Source of the DNA: Micavibrio sp.
GTDB taxonomy: Bacteria; Pseudomonadota; Alphaproteobacteria; Micavibrionales; Micavibrionaceae
Direction of reading: 5' to 3'
Length of the DNA stretch: 64,000 nt
NCBI GenBank assembly: GCA_030824965.1
Contig: JAPJQV010000002.1
Span: 248,001-312,000, forward strand
Each line of letters opens with the position of its first letter. Within the stretch, counting starts at the first letter, position 1. Made by a program: the position numbers and the translations under genes. Positions 6,327 to 15,281 of the stretch are shown in pieces. The notes below the pieces were generated by a model that was not told where the DNA came from, did no database searches, and saw only the letters and a program-made list of their open reading frames with translations.

Positions 6327-8560
6327 GTGCGACCGCTCTAAAAAAACAAAAACCTGCCATCCGCGAACCGGAAGTAACGGAATCTCTCGGCAAGGAATTT
6401 GGCCTATCCTCGGAAGAATATAAAAACCTTTTGAATATTCTGGGCCGGACGCCAACCTATACGGAACTCGGTATTTTCTCCGTTATGTGGTCCGAGCATT
6501 GTTCCTATAAATCATCCCGTTTGCATTTGAAAAAGCTGCCGACTGATGCCCCTTGGGTTATCCAGGGGCCAGGCGAGAATGCAGGCGTTATCGATATCGG
6601 CGATGGTCAGGCTGCTGTTTTCAAAATGGAATCTCACAACCACCCATCCTATATCGAGCCTTACCAAGGCGCGGCGACAGGTGTGGGCGGCATCATGCGC
6701 GATGTATTCACGATGGGCGCGCGCCCGATTGCCAATATCAACGCGCTGCGCTTTGGCGATCCGTCCCATCCGAAAATGCGCACGCTTGTTTCCGGCGTTG
6801 TCGCAGGAATCGCAGGCTATGGCAATTGCGTGGGTGTGCCAACCGTCGGCGGTGAAACGAATTTTCACAAATCCTATAACGGCAATATCCTCGTCAATGC
6901 GATGACGGTCGGTTTGGCCGATCAGGATAAAATCTATTACGCACGCGGCGCAGGCGTCGGTCAGCCGATCGTATATGTCGGCTCCAAAACAGGCCGCGAC
7001 GGTATTCACGGTGCAACGATGTCTTCCAAAGAATTCGAAGACGGTGTCGAGGGCGAACGCCCGACGGTTCAGGTCGGCGACCCGTTCACTGAAAAGCTTC
7101 TAATCGAAGCTTGCTTGGAGATCATGCAAAAAGACTGCATCATTTCCATTCAAGATATGGGAGCCGCAGGCCTTACCTCTTCCGCCGTTGAAATTGCCTC
7201 GAAGGGCGAGATCGGCGTTGTACTTAATCTCGATGATGTGCCGCAACGTGAACAGAACATGGTGCCTTATGAAATCATGCTGTCTGAATCTCAAGAGCGC
7301 ATGTTGATGATATTAAAGCCGGGCCGTGAAGACGAAGCGCGCGCGATCTTTGAGAAATGGGATCTGGACTTCGCCGTGATCGGCTACACAACTGACGATC
7401 AGCATTTGAAACTCAATATGTATGGCGAGACATGGTGCGATATCCCTGTGCCGCCACTTGTCGATCAATCGCCGCTGTACGATCGTCCGCATGTAAAAAC
7501 ACCTGCACCGGGCGCAATCGACAATGAAAATTTTGGATCGAAAGATATTCTGGCAGATTTAAAAACTCTAATGGCTTGCCCTGATCTGGCATCCAAACGT
7601 TGGATCTGGGAGCAATACGACTCGCTTGTTGGCGGGGAGACTATCTACTCTCCTGGCTATTACAATAATCAGGCCGGACGCGCAGCCGATGCTGCCATGG
7701 TCAAGATCGAAGGCAAAGACAAGGCGCTTGCCATTTCTTCCGATTGCACGCCGCGTTACTGCTATGCCGATCCGTATGAAGGCGGAAAGCAAATCGTCGC
7801 AGAAAGCTGGAGAAACATAACAGCCGTTGGCGCAAAGCCGCTGGCTGTCACGAATAATCTTAATTTCGGCAACCCTGAGAAACCGGAAATTATGGGTCAG
7901 TTTGTCGGATGTCTGGAAGGCATGGGCGACGCCTGCCGCGCTTTATCCTATCCAATCGTGTCGGGCAACGTGTCACTGTATAACGAAACCAGCGGTCAGG
8001 CAATTTTGCCGACACCCGTTATCGGCGGCGTTGGCTTGATCTCCGATTTCAAAAAGTCAGTCGGGCTTGCTTTCACAGCCGAAAACGAAACCATTCTTTT
8101 GATCGGTGGTGAATGTTCTCACCTCGGACAATCGTTATTCTTGCGTGAAATTCACGGTCAGGAAATCGGCCCGCCGCCTCCAGTCGATTTAACAGCCGAA
8201 AAACGCAATGGCGATTTCGTTCGCGAATTGATTATCGGCGGACAGGTCACAGCCTGCCACGACATCAGCGATGGCGGCGTATTGGTCGCGATCACTGAAA
8301 TGGCGATGGCCGGAAAAATCGGCGCAACACTCAACGACAATCATAGCTCCGCTTTCTGGTATGGCGAAGATCAAGCGCGTTATATCGTGACAGCATCCAA
8401 CGCTGATAAAATTATCGCTGACGCTACGGTACGAAACATTCCGGTTGTCGTATTAGGAACCACAAGCGGCGATCGTTTACTGGTTGGCAATAGCCATGTG
8501 AAAATCGCGGACCTGATAAACACTAATGAAGCATGGTTGCCGGGCTATATGGCTGGCTAA
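6323..8560 (+). CDS. purL: phosphoribosylformylglycinamidine synthase subunit PurL
   Basis: The synthetase subunit, which amidates FGAR with ATP and PurQ-derived ammonia. At 745 residues it is the small PurL type that needs PurS and PurQ. Landmarks are MWSEHCSYKSSR (about 55-66), KMESHNHPSYIEPYQGAATGVGGI in the first AIR-synthase-like half, GPGENAGV upstream of it, and the second-half repeat GGEC/SDGGVLVAITEMAMAG. Overlap with purQ implies coupled translation and balanced subunits. A hairpin follows before bolA. Confidence 0.97.
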   Translation: MSATALKKQKPAIREPEVTESLGKEFGLSSEEYKNLLNILGRTPTYTELGIFSVMWSEHCSYKSSRLHLKKLPTDAPWVIQGPGENAGVIDIGDGQAAVFKMESHNHPSYIEPYQGAATGVGGIMRDVFTMGARPIANINALRFGDPSHPKMRTLVSGVVAGIAGYGNCVGVPTVGGETNFHKSYNGNILVNAMTVGLADQDKIYYARGAGVGQPIVYVGSKTGRDGIHGATMSSKEFEDGVEGERPTVQVGDPFTEKLLIEACLEIMQKDCIISIQDMGAAGLTSSAVEIASKGEIGVVLNLDDVPQREQNMVPYEIMLSESQERMLMILKPGREDEARAIFEKWDLDFAVIGYTTDDQHLKLNMYGETWCDIPVPPLVDQSPLYDRPHVKTPAPGAIDNENFGSKDILADLKTLMACPDLASKRWIWEQYDSLVGGETIYSPGYYNNQAGRAADAAMVKIEGKDKALAISSDCTPRYCYADPYEGGKQIVAESWRNITAVGAKPLAVTNNLNFGNPEKPEIMGQFVGCLEGMGDACRALSYPIVSGNVSLYNETSGQAILPTPVIGGVGLISDFKKSVGLAFTAENETILLIGGECSHLGQSLFLREIHGQEIGPPPPVDLTAEKRNGDFVRELIIGGQVTACHDISDGGVLVAITEMAMAGKIGATLNDNHSSAFWYGEDQARYIVTASNADKIIADATVRNIPVVVLGTTSGDRLLVGNSHVKIADLINTNEAWLPGYMAG

Positions 8561-8572
8561 AGGCATAGAGTT

Positions 8573-8615
8573 AAAGGCTTTCCTGTTGACGGTAGAGAAC
8601 AGGAAAGCTTATTAT
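8573..8615 (+). terminator. hairpin between purL and bolA
   Basis: AAGGCTTTCCTGTT (8574-8587) pairs with AACAGGAAAGCTT (8598-8610) with one bulge and a short loop. Only the weak T-tract TTATTAT follows, so termination may be partial. It separates purQL from bolA-grxD. Confidence 0.5.
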
Positions 8616-8648
8616 CCCGATCTAATATGACCTGAAGGATTTAACCCC

Positions 8649-8888
8649 ATGCCCATGGACGCTTCTGCTATCGAGCAGATGATCAAAGAAGCTTTATCTG
8701 ATGCGGAAGTTACGATTACCGATCTGGCGGGTGACGGCGATCATTATTCGGCTTTGGTCGTATCTTCAGCTTTCATCGGCAAGAGCCGGGTTCAGCAACA
8801 CCAGATGGTCTATAAAGCTTTGCAAGGAAAAATGGGCGGTGAATTACATGCCCTCGCCTTGCAGACACAAATCCCCAACGAAGCATAA
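8649..8888 (+). CDS. BolA/IbaG family protein
   Basis: A 79-residue BolA-fold protein. Family members bind monothiol glutaredoxins through a shared [2Fe-2S] cluster and act in iron-sulfur trafficking or iron sensing. The core DGDHYSALVVSSAF (about 29-42), GKSRVQQHQMVYKAL (44-58) and the two histidines used as cluster ligands in BolA-Grx pairs are present. The next gene, 13 nt downstream, is the monothiol glutaredoxin, the expected partner. The C-terminus ALQTQIPNEA is closer to the short IbaG/BolA2-like class than to the longer E. coli BolA. Confidence 0.93.
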   Translation: MPMDASAIEQMIKEALSDAEVTITDLAGDGDHYSALVVSSAFIGKSRVQQHQMVYKALQGKMGGELHALALQTQIPNEA

Positions 8889-8901
8889 TTAAAGGACGAC
8901 T

Positions 8902-9243
8902 ATGCCGGAAGATAAAGTTTTTAATCGTATCAAGAGTGAAGTTGACAGCAACGATGTTGTTTTGTTCATGAAAGGAACGCCCGTATTTCCTCAATGCGGT
9001 TTTTCCGCTGCCGTGGTTCAGGTTTTAGGCCAGCTCGGCGTAAAATTCAAAGGCATCAATGTGCTGGAAGATGATGAAATCCGTCAGGGCATCAAAGAAT
9101 TCACCAATTGGCCGACTATTCCGCAACTCTACGTCAAAGGCGAATTTGTCGGCGGCTGCGATATCGTGCGTGAAATGTATACGTCCGGCGAATTGGAAGA
9201 TTTGCTGACCGAAAAAGGCATCCCCAACGAACGCGCTGCGTAA
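8902..9243 (+). CDS. grxD: monothiol glutaredoxin, Grx4/GrxD type
   Basis: A 113-residue CGFS-type glutaredoxin that carries or transfers [2Fe-2S] clusters with glutathione. The active motif CGFS is at 32-35 after VLFMKGTPVFPQ. The WPTIPQLYVKGEFVGGCDI segment provides the cis-proline and glutathione contacts. It is co-transcribed with the BolA-like gene, matching the well-known Grx4-BolA complex. It converges on rodA, with a short A+T-rich inverted repeat at the junction (9255-9276). Confidence 0.96.
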   Translation: MPEDKVFNRIKSEVDSNDVVLFMKGTPVFPQCGFSAAVVQVLGQLGVKFKGINVLEDDEIRQGIKEFTNWPTIPQLYVKGEFVGGCDIVREMYTSGELEDLLTEKGIPNERAA

Positions 9244-9270
9244 GTTAAAAACACTTCTAAATTCTTTTAT

Positions 9271-10410
9271 TTAGAATCCTCTGGGCAGTCTTGCATCGCG
9301 ATTGATATAGCAAGACTGCATAATTCCAAATCCGATCATCACCGCGATCATTGACGTTCCGCCATAAGACATGAGCGGGAAAGGAATACCTACGACAGGT
9401 ATCAGCCCCATAACCATGGCAATATTGATAAAAATATAGATGGAGAAATTAACCATCAGGCCGAAAGACAGCAAACGCCCGAATGTGCTGCGGCACCGAA
9501 AAGCTATCCAGTATCCATAGAGAAAAAGCAACGCCAGTAATACGAGCAGGAAAATACCGCCAACCAGACCGAATTCTTCCGCCCAAAGCGTGAAAATAAA
9601 ATCGGTATGTTTTTCCGGCAGGAAATTCAAATGTGATTGCGATCCTTCCAAAAAGCCTTTGCCGAATATACCGCCCGAACCCAGCGCGATCTTTGACTGC
9701 ATGATGTGGAAACCTGTGCCGAGCGGATCGGCTTCGGGGTTTAAAAACGTCATGACGCGGTTTTTCTGATAGTCATGCATGAACATCCAGACAACAGGAA
9801 CCGCCGCCGCCGCCGCCGCCGCACCGATAATGAATAGCCATATCGAAACGCCAGCAGCGAATAAAAGAGCGGCGGAAACAAAAATGATCGTAAGTCCCGT
9901 TCCAAGATTGGGTTGCGTTACTATCAGCGCAAACGGCAAAACAATAATACCGGCCGGCCATAATAGTGTTTTAAACTTAGTAATGTTCTGTATCTCCACA
10001 CCGTGAAAATACTTCGCCAAAACCATAATCGTCGCGATCTTCATGAGTTCCGATGGCTGAACTTTGACAATGCCGAGATCGAGCCAGCGCTGCGCTCCCA
10101 TCCCGACATGCCCGAATAAATGCACCATGATTAATAGAACGATGCATACACCATAGGCTGGCAACGCAGCACGATAGATCAACCTGATATCGACAAAAGC
10201 GATGGCAAACATCAGACCAAGCGAAAAGATAAAGCGTAAGATCTGGCGTGACGCCCAAGGATCAAGTGCGCCATTTGCGGCTGAATAAAGCGACATAAAT
10301 CCTATACAGGCAATCACGGTAACCAGCAGGGTCAAACCCCAACTCATTCCTTTGAGACGACCGAGGAGCGACATGTCATCGAGCATGATATCAGAACGGA
10401 AGATGGACAT
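9271..10410 (-). CDS. rodA: rod shape-determining glycosyltransferase RodA (SEDS family)
   Basis: A multi-pass SEDS membrane protein that polymerises lipid II during cell elongation with PBP2. At 379 residues it is normal for RodA and shorter than most FtsW. Features are the many hydrophobic helices and QPNLGTGLTIIFVSAALLF (the SEDS QP(D/N)xG motif with its essential acidic/amide region), AEEFGLVGG, and the C-terminal FPLMSYGGTSMIAVMIGFGIM. The start overlaps the PBP2 stop by 1 nt (TAATG), so they are coupled. An alanine run at about 196-203 is encoded by a (GCC)-type trinucleotide repeat, an oddity discussed separately. Confidence 0.95.
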   Translation of the reverse strand: MSIFRSDIMLDDMSLLGRLKGMSWGLTLLVTVIACIGFMSLYSAANGALDPWASRQILRFIFSLGLMFAIAFVDIRLIYRAALPAYGVCIVLLIMVHLFGHVGMGAQRWLDLGIVKVQPSELMKIATIMVLAKYFHGVEIQNITKFKTLLWPAGIIVLPFALIVTQPNLGTGLTIIFVSAALLFAAGVSIWLFIIGAAAAAAAVPVVWMFMHDYQKNRVMTFLNPEADPLGTGFHIMQSKIALGSGGIFGKGFLEGSQSHLNFLPEKHTDFIFTLWAEEFGLVGGIFLLVLLALLFLYGYWIAFRCRSTFGRLLSFGLMVNFSIYIFINIAMVMGLIPVVGIPFPLMSYGGTSMIAVMIGFGIMQSCYINRDARLPRGF

Positions 10411-12245
10411 TATCTTTTCATCTCCTTGCTGGCTGGATCACGCTTCTCACACTCTAGCATAATATCCTTGGCTATTGGTGCCGCTGCAGACGATCCGCCG
10501 CCGCCATGTTCAACCACGACGCAAACGGCATAACGCGGATTTGAAATCGGCGCATAACCGACATACAGACCATGGTGACGGTGATGCCAAGGAATCTGAT
10601 CTTGGGATCTCACGCCTGCCGCCCGTTCCGCCATCGTGATCCGTTTGACCTGTGATGTTCCGGTCTTGCCGCCCATTTCCATACCCGGCTCTGTAATGCG
10701 ATGCGCGTAAGCCGTCCCGCCTGGTGACATCACACCGACCATTCCCTGTTTAACCAATTCCAGATGAGCAGGATTCAATCCCAGATCGTCCCAGGGTTTC
10801 GTATGAATTTCACGTCCGCCGATAATGCCGGTGAGCCATGGTTCGACGGCCTTTCCGCCATTGACAGAGCGCGCCGTCATTGTTGCCAGTTGTAACGGAG
10901 TTGTTTGCAAATAACCTTGGCCGATGGACGCGACAATTGTTTCACCTGGATGCCACGGTTCTTTCCGCGCTTTCTTCTTCCATTTCGTATCGGGGACAAG
11001 ACCGGCTTTTTCTTCCGGTAAGCCAATGTTGAGTTTCTCGCCAAGCCCCATGCGCCGCGCCATGGCCGCAATACGGTCTATTCCGACAAGGCTCGACATC
11101 TTGTAGAAATATACGTCGCAGGAAACCGCTAAGGCACGCACTAAATTGACTCCGCCATGCCCGCCTTTTTTCCAGCAATGAAAACGGTGACCTCCGAATT
11201 CATAATGCCCCGGACAACTCACACCCCAGTTCTGGTCGATTACACCCGCTTCCAGTCCCGCCAGTGCCGTCACGATTTTAAATGTAGATCCCGGCGGATA
11301 AAGACCCGATATAATTTTATTGGTTAGGGGATGGGTTGGATCGTCACGCAATTGCTCCCATTCCATCGTAGAAATACCGCCCGTAAACGAATTCGGATCG
11401 AAACTCGGATAGGACGCCAAAGCGTATATTGCGCCTGTATGCACATCCATGATAACAGCCGATGCGCTGCGGTCGGATGATAAACGCTGTTGCACGAAAC
11501 GCTGCAACTCCGCATCAATGCTTAAAACTATTTTATCACCAGTAATAGCAGGCGTTTTACCAAGCTGGCGCACTTCCCGGCCATGTACATTCACCTCGAC
11601 CTCAGTCTTGCCCGGCTGGCCGCGCAATTCCGTTTCGTATTGTTTTTCCAATCCGTTTTTACCAATCTGAAACCCAGGCATCCGCAGTAATTTGTCAGCC
11701 GTCATTTCGCTTTCCGATACACGCCCGACATAGCCGACAAGATGGGCCGTTGCATCTTTATGCGGATAATTGCGAATTTCAGCCGATTGAACATCGACGC
11801 CTGGTAAATAAGGCAGATTGACTTCTATGGTCGAAACTTCATCCCATGAGAGGTGGTTTCTGACCTGAAGCGGCATAAAGCGGGGATTGCGTTTTACGTC
11901 ACGTAAGACACGCCTGATATCGCGATCCTCAATCGTTACCACTTTACGCAACTGGCGCAACGCGTTTTCAAGACTGTCGACTTGCTCGGGCGTGATGACG
12001 ACTTGAAAATCCTGCATATTATCAGCCAGAGGAATACCGAAGCGATCAACGATCTGGCCGCGCATTGGCGGGATGATTTTGATATTGATCCGGTTACTTT
12101 CGGATAACGTTTTATATTTTTCGCCCTCGGCTATTTGAAGCCACGCTAGCCTGCCGCCGAGTAATGAAAGAATGACACCCTGACCGATGCCGATTATGAC
12201 AGCCCGGCGCGAAAAATTGTCGAACCTGTCATTCTCACGTTCCAT
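10410..12245 (-). CDS. mrdA: penicillin-binding protein 2 (elongasome transpeptidase)
   Basis: A class B PBP that crosslinks peptidoglycan in the elongasome with RodA and MreBCD. At 611 residues it has an N-terminal membrane anchor at about 15-33, a dimerisation domain with MRGQIVDRFGIPLADN (61-76), and a transpeptidase domain. All three catalytic boxes are visible: STFK (Ser320-Lys323), SCD (375-377) and KTGT (527-530). Order and tight spacing (9 nt after mreD, 1 nt overlap with rodA) are the standard mre arrangement. Confidence 0.96.
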   Translation of the reverse strand: MERENDRFDNFSRRAVIIGIGQGVILSLLGGRLAWLQIAEGEKYKTLSESNRINIKIIPPMRGQIVDRFGIPLADNMQDFQVVITPEQVDSLENALRQLRKVVTIEDRDIRRVLRDVKRNPRFMPLQVRNHLSWDEVSTIEVNLPYLPGVDVQSAEIRNYPHKDATAHLVGYVGRVSESEMTADKLLRMPGFQIGKNGLEKQYETELRGQPGKTEVEVNVHGREVRQLGKTPAITGDKIVLSIDAELQRFVQQRLSSDRSASAVIMDVHTGAIYALASYPSFDPNSFTGGISTMEWEQLRDDPTHPLTNKIISGLYPPGSTFKIVTALAGLEAGVIDQNWGVSCPGHYEFGGHRFHCWKKGGHGGVNLVRALAVSCDVYFYKMSSLVGIDRIAAMARRMGLGEKLNIGLPEEKAGLVPDTKWKKKARKEPWHPGETIVASIGQGYLQTTPLQLATMTARSVNGGKAVEPWLTGIIGGREIHTKPWDDLGLNPAHLELVKQGMVGVMSPGGTAYAHRITEPGMEMGGKTGTSQVKRITMAERAAGVRSQDQIPWHHRHHGLYVGYAPISNPRYAVCVVVEHGGGGSSAAAPIAKDIMLECEKRDPASKEMKR

Positions 12246-12254
12246 AGGACAGCT

Positions 12255-12770
12255 TTAACGGAAGAATTTATTGATGGCAACCATGGGAAAGGTCATAAGC
12301 GGATAAGCAAGCACGCTAACCAGGGCGGCAGCCAGAAAAGGCATCAGGCTTGGAAAATGAAAACCACTGCTTAAGATAAAAACTATTAAATGGATCAATC
12401 CGACGAATAAACAGGCAACCCCGTATCCCGCCCACAAAACAGGCCATGTTTGCCCTTTTAAAAATCTTCGCTGACCTAAAAGTACAAAAGAGATAAGCAA
12501 GAAACATAAAGCGTTTAACCCGACTGTCTGACCCGTGATGAAATCAAGAGCCAGCCCAAAAAGAAAAGACAGATAAAACGGAAGAAGTCCTGGCCGAGAC
12601 AATGTCCAGAAATATATTCCCATGAGAAGAAAATAAGGCGTGATATTGCCAAGTTCCAGAATTGGGATGCTCGATGCGTTTAACAACAATAAAAAAACCA
12701 GCGATATGTAGACGAGTATAACGCGAATAATCGCAATTAATTTTTGCAGCGATTCATTGCTCTCTTCCAT
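12255..12770 (-). CDS. mreD: rod shape-determining protein MreD
   Basis: A 171-residue integral membrane protein with about five hydrophobic helices, including FLLLMGIYFWTLSRPGLLPF and SFLFGLALDFITGQTVGLNALCFLL. The latter contains the G-x-x-x-D-x-x-x-G pattern typical of MreD. It is a core elongasome scaffold that binds MreC. Assignment rests on the D-x(3)-G-rich helix, size, and position between mreC and PBP2. Confidence 0.9.
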   Translation of the reverse strand: MEESNESLQKLIAIIRVILVYISLVFLLLLNASSIPILELGNITPYFLLMGIYFWTLSRPGLLPFYLSFLFGLALDFITGQTVGLNALCFLLISFVLLGQRRFLKGQTWPVLWAGYGVACLFVGLIHLIVFILSSGFHFPSLMPFLAAALVSVLAYPLMTFPMVAINKFFR

Positions 12771-12776
12771 TTGGGA

Positions 12777-13679
12777 TTACTTAATGGAAGAAGGCGATGG
12801 CGCCTTTAGCGCATCTATGCTTTGACGCACGTTCGGATCATCGGGCTTTTCAATGACCTGCACATAACTGGCGTTCACAGGATCGGTAAACGGTTCGACC
12901 ATTACCTGATTATCATCGCTTTTTACGACTTTACCAATCGGAAGGCCTTGGGGAAACATACCACCATGGCTGGATGTTACAACACGCGCACCTTCTTCGA
13001 CCAATGTATCCATCGGTAAATGGTCCAATACTAGATAGCTGTCATTCGTACCGGCCAGAATGGCTTTCTGGTTTGTCCCTTCAACTATGACAGGAATACG
13101 TGAATTAATATCGTTCAAAAGAAGAATGCGTGATGCGCGACTGCCGACTTCGATAATACGACCGATCATGCCTTGGCTTCCCATCACCGCCTGACCTTCG
13201 ACTATTCCGTTTTCCCGACCTGCCTGTATAAGCAGAGAACGCACGTAAGAACTTCCAGAATCTCCGATAACCCTTGTAGAAATATAACTTTGCTCAGGTT
13301 CCGGAATGACATTAAGCAGGTCTTTGAGCGACTGGTTTTCTGCCTTTAATAAAAGCGCAGTCTGATACCATTCTTTCAGACGCGTATTTTCAGCTTTCAA
13401 GCGATCGTTTTCGGCCCGTAGCTGCGTGATGCCAGTCATTCCACTGATTCCATCGGCTATAAATCTGAACGGTTGGCCAACGGCGGCAATTAACGGTGCA
13501 ATAGTATCGGTAATTCCAACCCGTGGTTTTTGCCAGACCGCAGGTATGATTATAGAGGTCATGAGTATAACGACTGCAGTTCCGACCAGCACATGCGGCG
13601 AATATTGCATCACGCGCCCGACAGCCGATGCCGCCCGGTAATTTTTACGCCGCTGATATCTTTGTGTAAGCGATCTCAT
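12777..13679 (-). CDS. mreC: rod shape-determining protein MreC
   Basis: A periplasmic scaffold of the elongasome that activates PBP2-RodA. It has 300 residues: a cytoplasmic basic tail, one membrane segment at about 27-47, a coiled coil with leucine heptads at about 84-124 (QLRAENDRLKAENTRLKEWY), then the beta-rich domain with VIGDSGSSYVRSLLIQAG, GIVEGQAVMGSQGMIGRI and a GLPIGKV loop. It lies 6 nt before mreD. A 161-nt gap separates it from mreB. Confidence 0.95.
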   Translation of the reverse strand: MRSLTQRYQRRKNYRAASAVGRVMQYSPHVLVGTAVVILMTSIIIPAVWQKPRVGITDTIAPLIAAVGQPFRFIADGISGMTGITQLRAENDRLKAENTRLKEWYQTALLLKAENQSLKDLLNVIPEPEQSYISTRVIGDSGSSYVRSLLIQAGRENGIVEGQAVMGSQGMIGRIIEVGSRASRILLLNDINSRIPVIVEGTNQKAILAGTNDSYLVLDHLPMDTLVEEGARVVTSSHGGMFPQGLPIGKVVKSDDNQVMVEPFTDPVNASYVQVIEKPDDPNVRQSIDALKAPSPSSIK

Positions 13680-13840
13680 TAAGACGCCCGCCTTATTGCT
13701 AAGGTCACGGCCCTTTTGGGTTATATCTTAATTATACATTATAATGAGGGCACTTAATAAAATATTTACGCCACAATCAAGACTAAACTTGATGCAAAGC
13801 AGAATAAATAACCAACGAGACCTTATTTTTCGTAAGGCGC

Positions 13841-14881
13841 TTAATACGTGCCGATCAAAACATTACGCAGAGTGTTCATTTCTTCTAAAGCATGGCCTGT
13901 TCCAAGTGCCACACATGAAAGAGGGTCATCCGCAATCGTAACGGCAAGACCTGTGGAATGGCGTAAAACGAAATCCAGGTTCGAAAGCAAAGCTCCGCCT
14001 CCAGTCAAAACAATGCCACGCTCCGCAATGTCAGCGGCCAGTTCCGGTGGCGTGTGCTCCAGTGCCAGACGTACGCCTTCCACGATCTGGCTGATTGGCT
14101 CCATCAGGCTTTCCGCAACATGACGTTCAGTGACAACGACTTCTTTAGGTACGCCTAACAGTAAATCGCGCCCTTTTATCGTCATCGAACGGCCATCACC
14201 TTCGGCTGGCGGGCAAGCTGACCCGACTTCTTTTTTAATACGCTCTGCCGTTGTTTCGCCGATCAAAAGGTTAAAAACACGACGAATATAATTGATAATG
14301 GCATCGTCCATTTTATCGCCGCCAACGCGTACAGAACGGGCGAATACGATACCACCCAAGGAGATAACAGCGATCTCGGACGTCCCTCCGCCAATATCGA
14401 CAACCATGGAACCTGAAGGCTCGGTCACCGGCAATCCTGCGCCGATTGCCGCGGCCATTGGTTCTTCAATCAGGAAAACTTCCGACGCGCCTGCGCTTTC
14501 CGCAGATTCAACGATAGCTTTTTGTTCAACGGCAGTAGAACCCGAAGGCACGCAAATAACCATTTTTGGCGATACGAAAGAACGGCGATTATGAACTTTA
14601 CGAATAAAATGTTTGATCATCGCCTCGGCGACTTCGAAGTCCGCGATAACGCCATCACGCAAAGGGCGAATGGCAGTGATGTTTCCGGGCGTTCTTCCCA
14701 GCATCTGCTTGGCTTCATTTCCAACAGCCAATACTTGCTTACGTCCACCTGCTGTCGAAATTGCCACCACGGATGGCTCATTCAATACAATCCCGCGATC
14801 ACGGACATAGACAAGAGTATTAGCCGTGCCAAGATCAATCGCCATATCGGCAGACATGAAACCGAAAATTTTGGAAAACAT
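13841..14881 (-). CDS. mreB: rod shape-determining protein MreB (bacterial actin)
   Basis: The actin homologue that polymerises on the inner membrane and directs lateral wall synthesis. It has 346 residues, full length. Visible ATP-binding motifs are phosphate-1 DLGTANTLVY (16-25), phosphate-2 VVDIGGGTSEIAVISLGG in the middle, and the adenosine motif GIVLTGGGALLSNLD near the C-terminus. The amphipathic N-terminus MFSKIFGFM fits membrane binding. It is the first gene of the mre group and lies downstream of rpmJ, from which it is separated by a hairpin. Confidence 0.98.
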   Translation of the reverse strand: MFSKIFGFMSADMAIDLGTANTLVYVRDRGIVLNEPSVVAISTAGGRKQVLAVGNEAKQMLGRTPGNITAIRPLRDGVIADFEVAEAMIKHFIRKVHNRRSFVSPKMVICVPSGSTAVEQKAIVESAESAGASEVFLIEEPMAAAIGAGLPVTEPSGSMVVDIGGGTSEIAVISLGGIVFARSVRVGGDKMDDAIINYIRRVFNLLIGETTAERIKKEVGSACPPAEGDGRSMTIKGRDLLLGVPKEVVVTERHVAESLMEPISQIVEGVRLALEHTPPELAADIAERGIVLTGGGALLSNLDFVLRHSTGLAVTIADDPLSCVALGTGHALEEMNTLRNVLIGTY

Positions 14882-14928
14882 TTGAAATCCTTTGATAGTC
14901 CGAAAAATTCCGGAAGCCAGTTATAACA

Positions 14929-14957
14929 AACTTCCCGTATGAGTGCACACGGGAAGC
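14929..14957 (-). terminator. hairpin downstream of rpmJ
   Basis: A perfect 8-bp stem, CTTCCCGT (14931-14938) with ACGGGAAG (14949-14956), lies between the rpmJ stop and mreB. On the minus strand it is followed by TTTGTTATAA, a weak T-tract. It probably ends the rpmJ transcript or reduces read-through into mreB. Confidence 0.5.
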
Positions 14958-14987
14958 TTCAAATTCCTATTAAACAAGGAAGTTGGC

Positions 14988-15113
14988 TTAACCTTGGCGC
15001 ACTTTCATACGCTTTTTGGTTTTATTGATGATGTAAACACGGCCTTTACGACGGATCAAACGATTGTTCCGGTCGCGAGATTTCAATGTTTTCAATGAGT
15101 TAACGACTTTCAT
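14988..15113 (-). CDS. rpmJ: 50S ribosomal protein L36, zinc-less (C-minus) form
   Basis: A 41-residue protein beginning MKVVNSLKTLKSRDRNNR and ending MKVRQG, with the central RRKGRVYIINKT typical of L36. None of the zinc-ligand cysteines of the canonical L36 is present, so this is the zinc-independent form often used alone in alphaproteobacteria. A clear AAGGA ribosome site precedes the start. It is a single gene transcribed away from the EAL gene and towards mreB. Confidence 0.95.
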   Translation of the reverse strand: MKVVNSLKTLKSRDRNNRLIRRKGRVYIINKTKKRMKVRQG

Positions 15114-15281
15114 CGTTCTAATCCTTATATATCGATTTCCTAGAGAGCCGGACCATACTGACCGCACCCGCCTATGTCAAGTTGAATATACATTTTAATA
15201 CCATTCATATTCTCTAATTTAACCAATGCTTAATATGAAAATATCATGATATTATGGTTATTGCAGGTTGTAAGGATAAAG

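Noticed and set aside
9255..9276. A+T-rich inverted repeat at the grxD/rodA junction as a terminator
   Set aside because: The stem is entirely A/T except one G-C pair and has no following T-run on either strand. It may still matter but is weak.
15246..15281. Upstream start for the EAL protein (12 extra residues)
   Set aside because: The internal ATG at 15282 has AAGGA at the right distance; the earlier ATG does not.
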